The notes below the pieces were generated by a model that was not told the origin of the DNA, did not search any database, and worked only from the letters and a program-made list of their open reading frames with translations. This document shows positions 62,179-64,000 of a stretch of 64,000 bases of DNA, piece by piece. Where the stretch lies: NCBI RefSeq assembly GCF_000190315.1, contig NC_015151.1, positions 2,024,509-2,088,508 on the forward strand, in the 5' to 3' direction. The DNA is from Vulcanisaeta moutnovskia 768-28. GTDB taxonomy: Archaea > Thermoproteota > Thermoprotei > Thermoproteales > Thermocladiaceae. A program made the position numbers and the translations under genes. The first letter of the stretch is position 1. Each line of letters begins with the position of its first letter.

Positions 62179-63873
62179 ATGGCTAATCGTCCTTTACATT
62201 ATCGCGGTCAGGCTAGGATCATGGAGGCAATAATCGCCACCATAATAATCCTGGTGCTAGCAGCCTTAATGCCCATGTTATTTAAATCGCCAACGACGCA
62301 ACTGCCGAGCCAAGTCGAGTCCAACCTGGAGTCCTATGCCGAGAATGCCCTCTCCCTACTGATAAATAATCCTCAATTCCTCTCGATTATCCAGAATGAG
62401 AATTGGGGTGAACTGGACTCTTTAATGAATAGTATTGTTGGTCCTCAGTATGACTGGTATGTTGCGGTGATTCCATATGGTAGATTGCTCACCTTGTCCT
62501 CTATTGTTAAGGGTAGTAAGTATGTTTTAATACCCATAACCACGGTGCCTATGTGGAATTACTCCTCACCAATACCAATACCACTCACAGATATACACGT
62601 ATCAGAATTAACGCTAAACGTGTACTTACTAAACTTTCTGCTATCCACAGTATCGCCTAATTACTTCATAAACACAACACTGCCTTTATCCAACGTAGCC
62701 TTCATACAATGTGCAAACCAGTCCTTAATGAGTAATATAACGGCGTGCATTGAGAGTAGGCAGGTCAGGATGCTCAGATGGTGGGTTACGTATTTTGATC
62801 CTAGGACTGGTACGGCTGTTGTTTGGGTTAATGCTACTGGCAACATGTATATTGTTGTTTCCGCAAATGGTACTTTACCATATAATGTTATTAGCGGTAC
62901 GTATTGTAGTGAGCCCTATTGTTTCGATATGGGGCTTGGTGGGCTCAGCAATTTAATGAATACCGTATACGGGGCATCGTATAATAATGAGCCGCAGTTC
63001 ATTAATTATGTAAATTCCAACGTCCTTAGCTGTAGTATCTCCAATGGCGTTAAGTATGGTAGTAACTATCTAGTTGAGTTATTAACAAATGGAATTTACT
63101 ATAATGTACCATCATCAGTAGGTTGTAGTGCGACTGTCAATGCGCCATATGAGCCTTATGGTTACCATGTCTACATGATTGGGCAGTTGATAACGGCAAT
63201 ACCAGACTCATTCCTTGAGCTTACCTTTAATAATATTGAAGTTGAGCCGTACATTGTGTATCCTAATGGTACCGTGAATGTGCTGAGTACGTACCAGGTT
63301 GGTTCTATCGGTGTTGAGCTGCTTTACGGAAGTAATGCGGAACGTATGTATATAATAGGCAGTAGTGGAATCCTGAATAAAACAATGCTTAATCAATATT
63401 CCTATTTATACCTGCTTGATTTAGGCATCGAACCTACTATAAGCAACGGCGTTTGCTATCTAAACATTAATGTTACCTTATATGATTTAGTTACGACAAG
63501 TAATTATAACATTAATGCCAGCGTTCCTGTAGGCAGTTGTTCCAATGCGCTTGGTATTAATGTCACAATAGGAGGCATTAGTATTGCACAACAATCACAG
63601 AATCCACAAGGTAATACGAATTATACATACAATACAACGACCATAGTCTACGATCTGTGGTTCATAGGGACTCCAACAACCACACAATACATGCCTATCT
63701 ATGTGAATTACGAATTCCAGCGCATAGACGCCCTTAACATTATTCCACCTAACTATAGAGAGAAGTTCGCCATCAATGGTTTCTCACCAACGGCCTCTGC
63801 CTTCGCAGTTGTTCAGCTTGGTAATAGTTCATACTACCTCGTTTATATTGGGTTAAGTAGTTTGTCGAGGTGA
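62179..63873 (+). CDS. Type IV pilin-like surface protein 3
   Basis: The 564-residue protein begins MANRPLHYRGQARIMEAII, with RGQARIMEA giving a Glu at about position 5 of the predicted mature protein, followed by a hydrophobic helix (about residues 14-34). The body is an extracellular domain with Asn, Ser and Tyr enrichment, several Cys, and many NxS/T sites. An SD-like GGGGTGG precedes it. Its stop overlaps the ATG of the next gene (TGATG). It is one operon with genes 1, 2 and 4. Confidence 0.82.
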   Translation: MANRPLHYRGQARIMEAIIATIIILVLAALMPMLFKSPTTQLPSQVESNLESYAENALSLLINNPQFLSIIQNENWGELDSLMNSIVGPQYDWYVAVIPYGRLLTLSSIVKGSKYVLIPITTVPMWNYSSPIPIPLTDIHVSELTLNVYLLNFLLSTVSPNYFINTTLPLSNVAFIQCANQSLMSNITACIESRQVRMLRWWVTYFDPRTGTAVVWVNATGNMYIVVSANGTLPYNVISGTYCSEPYCFDMGLGGLSNLMNTVYGASYNNEPQFINYVNSNVLSCSISNGVKYGSNYLVELLTNGIYYNVPSSVGCSATVNAPYEPYGYHVYMIGQLITAIPDSFLELTFNNIEVEPYIVYPNGTVNVLSTYQVGSIGVELLYGSNAERMYIIGSSGILNKTMLNQYSYLYLLDLGIEPTISNGVCYLNINVTLYDLVTTSNYNINASVPVGSCSNALGINVTIGGISIAQQSQNPQGNTNYTYNTTTIVYDLWFIGTPTTTQYMPIYVNYEFQRIDALNIIPPNYREKFAINGFSPTASAFAVVQLGNSSYYLVYIGLSSLSR

Positions 63874-64000
63874 TGGGCGTGGATAGTCAAGGTTTAAGCG
63901 AGACTCTTTCCTTGGTTTTGGTTCTGGGTGTTGTTTTAGTTCTATCTGCAATTTTTGTGCTTATTGCTGGCTTTAATTTTGCCTCAGCCTCCGCATCCAC
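63873..64000 (+). CDS. Type IV pilin-like protein 4 (start only)
   Basis: The first 42 residues are visible. MGVDSQGLSETLSLVLVLG begins a hydrophobic helix with a Ser-Gln-Gly start, similar to the class III signals of the previous three genes. The gene is cut by the window edge. Its ATG overlaps the stop of gene 3. Nothing can be said about its body. Confidence 0.6.
   Translation, partial: MGVDSQGLSETLSLVLVLGVVLVLSAIFVLIAGFNFASASAS

Noticed and set aside
1-64000. tRNA, rRNA, CRISPR array or insertion sequence
   Set aside because: No T-loop consensus in intergenic gaps, no evenly spaced direct repeats, no transposase and no terminal repeats were found. An intron-containing tRNA could be missed by eye.

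Overview
The window is a gene-dense, AT-leaning stretch of a thermophilic crenarchaeon, most likely a member of the Thermoproteales close to Vulcanisaeta or Caldivirga (inference). The signs are archaeal information genes (S12, L6, RpoL, aIF6, Pelota, Csl4, PriL, IleRS, FAU-1), a PaREP1 family protein, and archaeal TATA boxes sitting about 26 nt upstream of start codons, which implies mostly leaderless transcripts. There are also several C/D box guide RNAs. I see no rRNA, tRNA, CRISPR array or insertion sequence.

Layout. 1-8.5 kb: end of rps12, a secreted protein, a macrodomain protein, an archaeal AAA ATPase whose start codon lies in a perfect 37-bp palindrome, two MFS transporters (one in an operon with a PfkB sugar kinase), a DsrE-like and a CDGSH protein, then pelota. 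8.6-12.5 kb: an aldo-keto reductase, then a sulfur-relay block of DsrE, TusA, a SelD-like synthetase fused to an acylphosphatase, and a second TusA. 12.5-24 kb: TruA, an unknown protein with a B12-type radical SAM enzyme, a complete ECF transporter, aIF6, FAU-1, PaREP1, a MinD/ParA ATPase and a metallophosphoesterase. 24-36 kb: two large secreted proteins, triosephosphate isomerase and aconitase, a NAD kinase-like protein fused to a winged helix, RpoL and a membrane-anchored surface protein. 35.6-40.3 kb: a four-CBS protein with an HPF-like tail, divergent from nuoA, a fused nuoBC and nuoD. 40.5-58.3 kb: NurA, a cyclic-2,3-diphosphoglycerate synthetase-like protein, a B3/B4 protein, Csl4, SurE, IleRS, an ASCH protein, a Clp1-like kinase with an ATP-cone protein, a MoxR/VWA pair, PriL, a nucleotidyltransferase and L6. 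58.4-64 kb: a tandem set of four type IV pilin-like surface proteins, the last cut by the window edge.

Three groups look like functional systems. The TusA/SelD-like/TusA/DsrE block would move activated sulfur, or conceivably selenium, between carrier proteins and an ATP-dependent synthetase. The pilin-like operon would build a surface appendage. The nuoA-BC-D genes form the connecting part of a complex I relative. In addition, six candidate C/D box sRNAs are scattered between genes. Five have a TATA-like element at the right distance, and two of those share one element and diverge from it.
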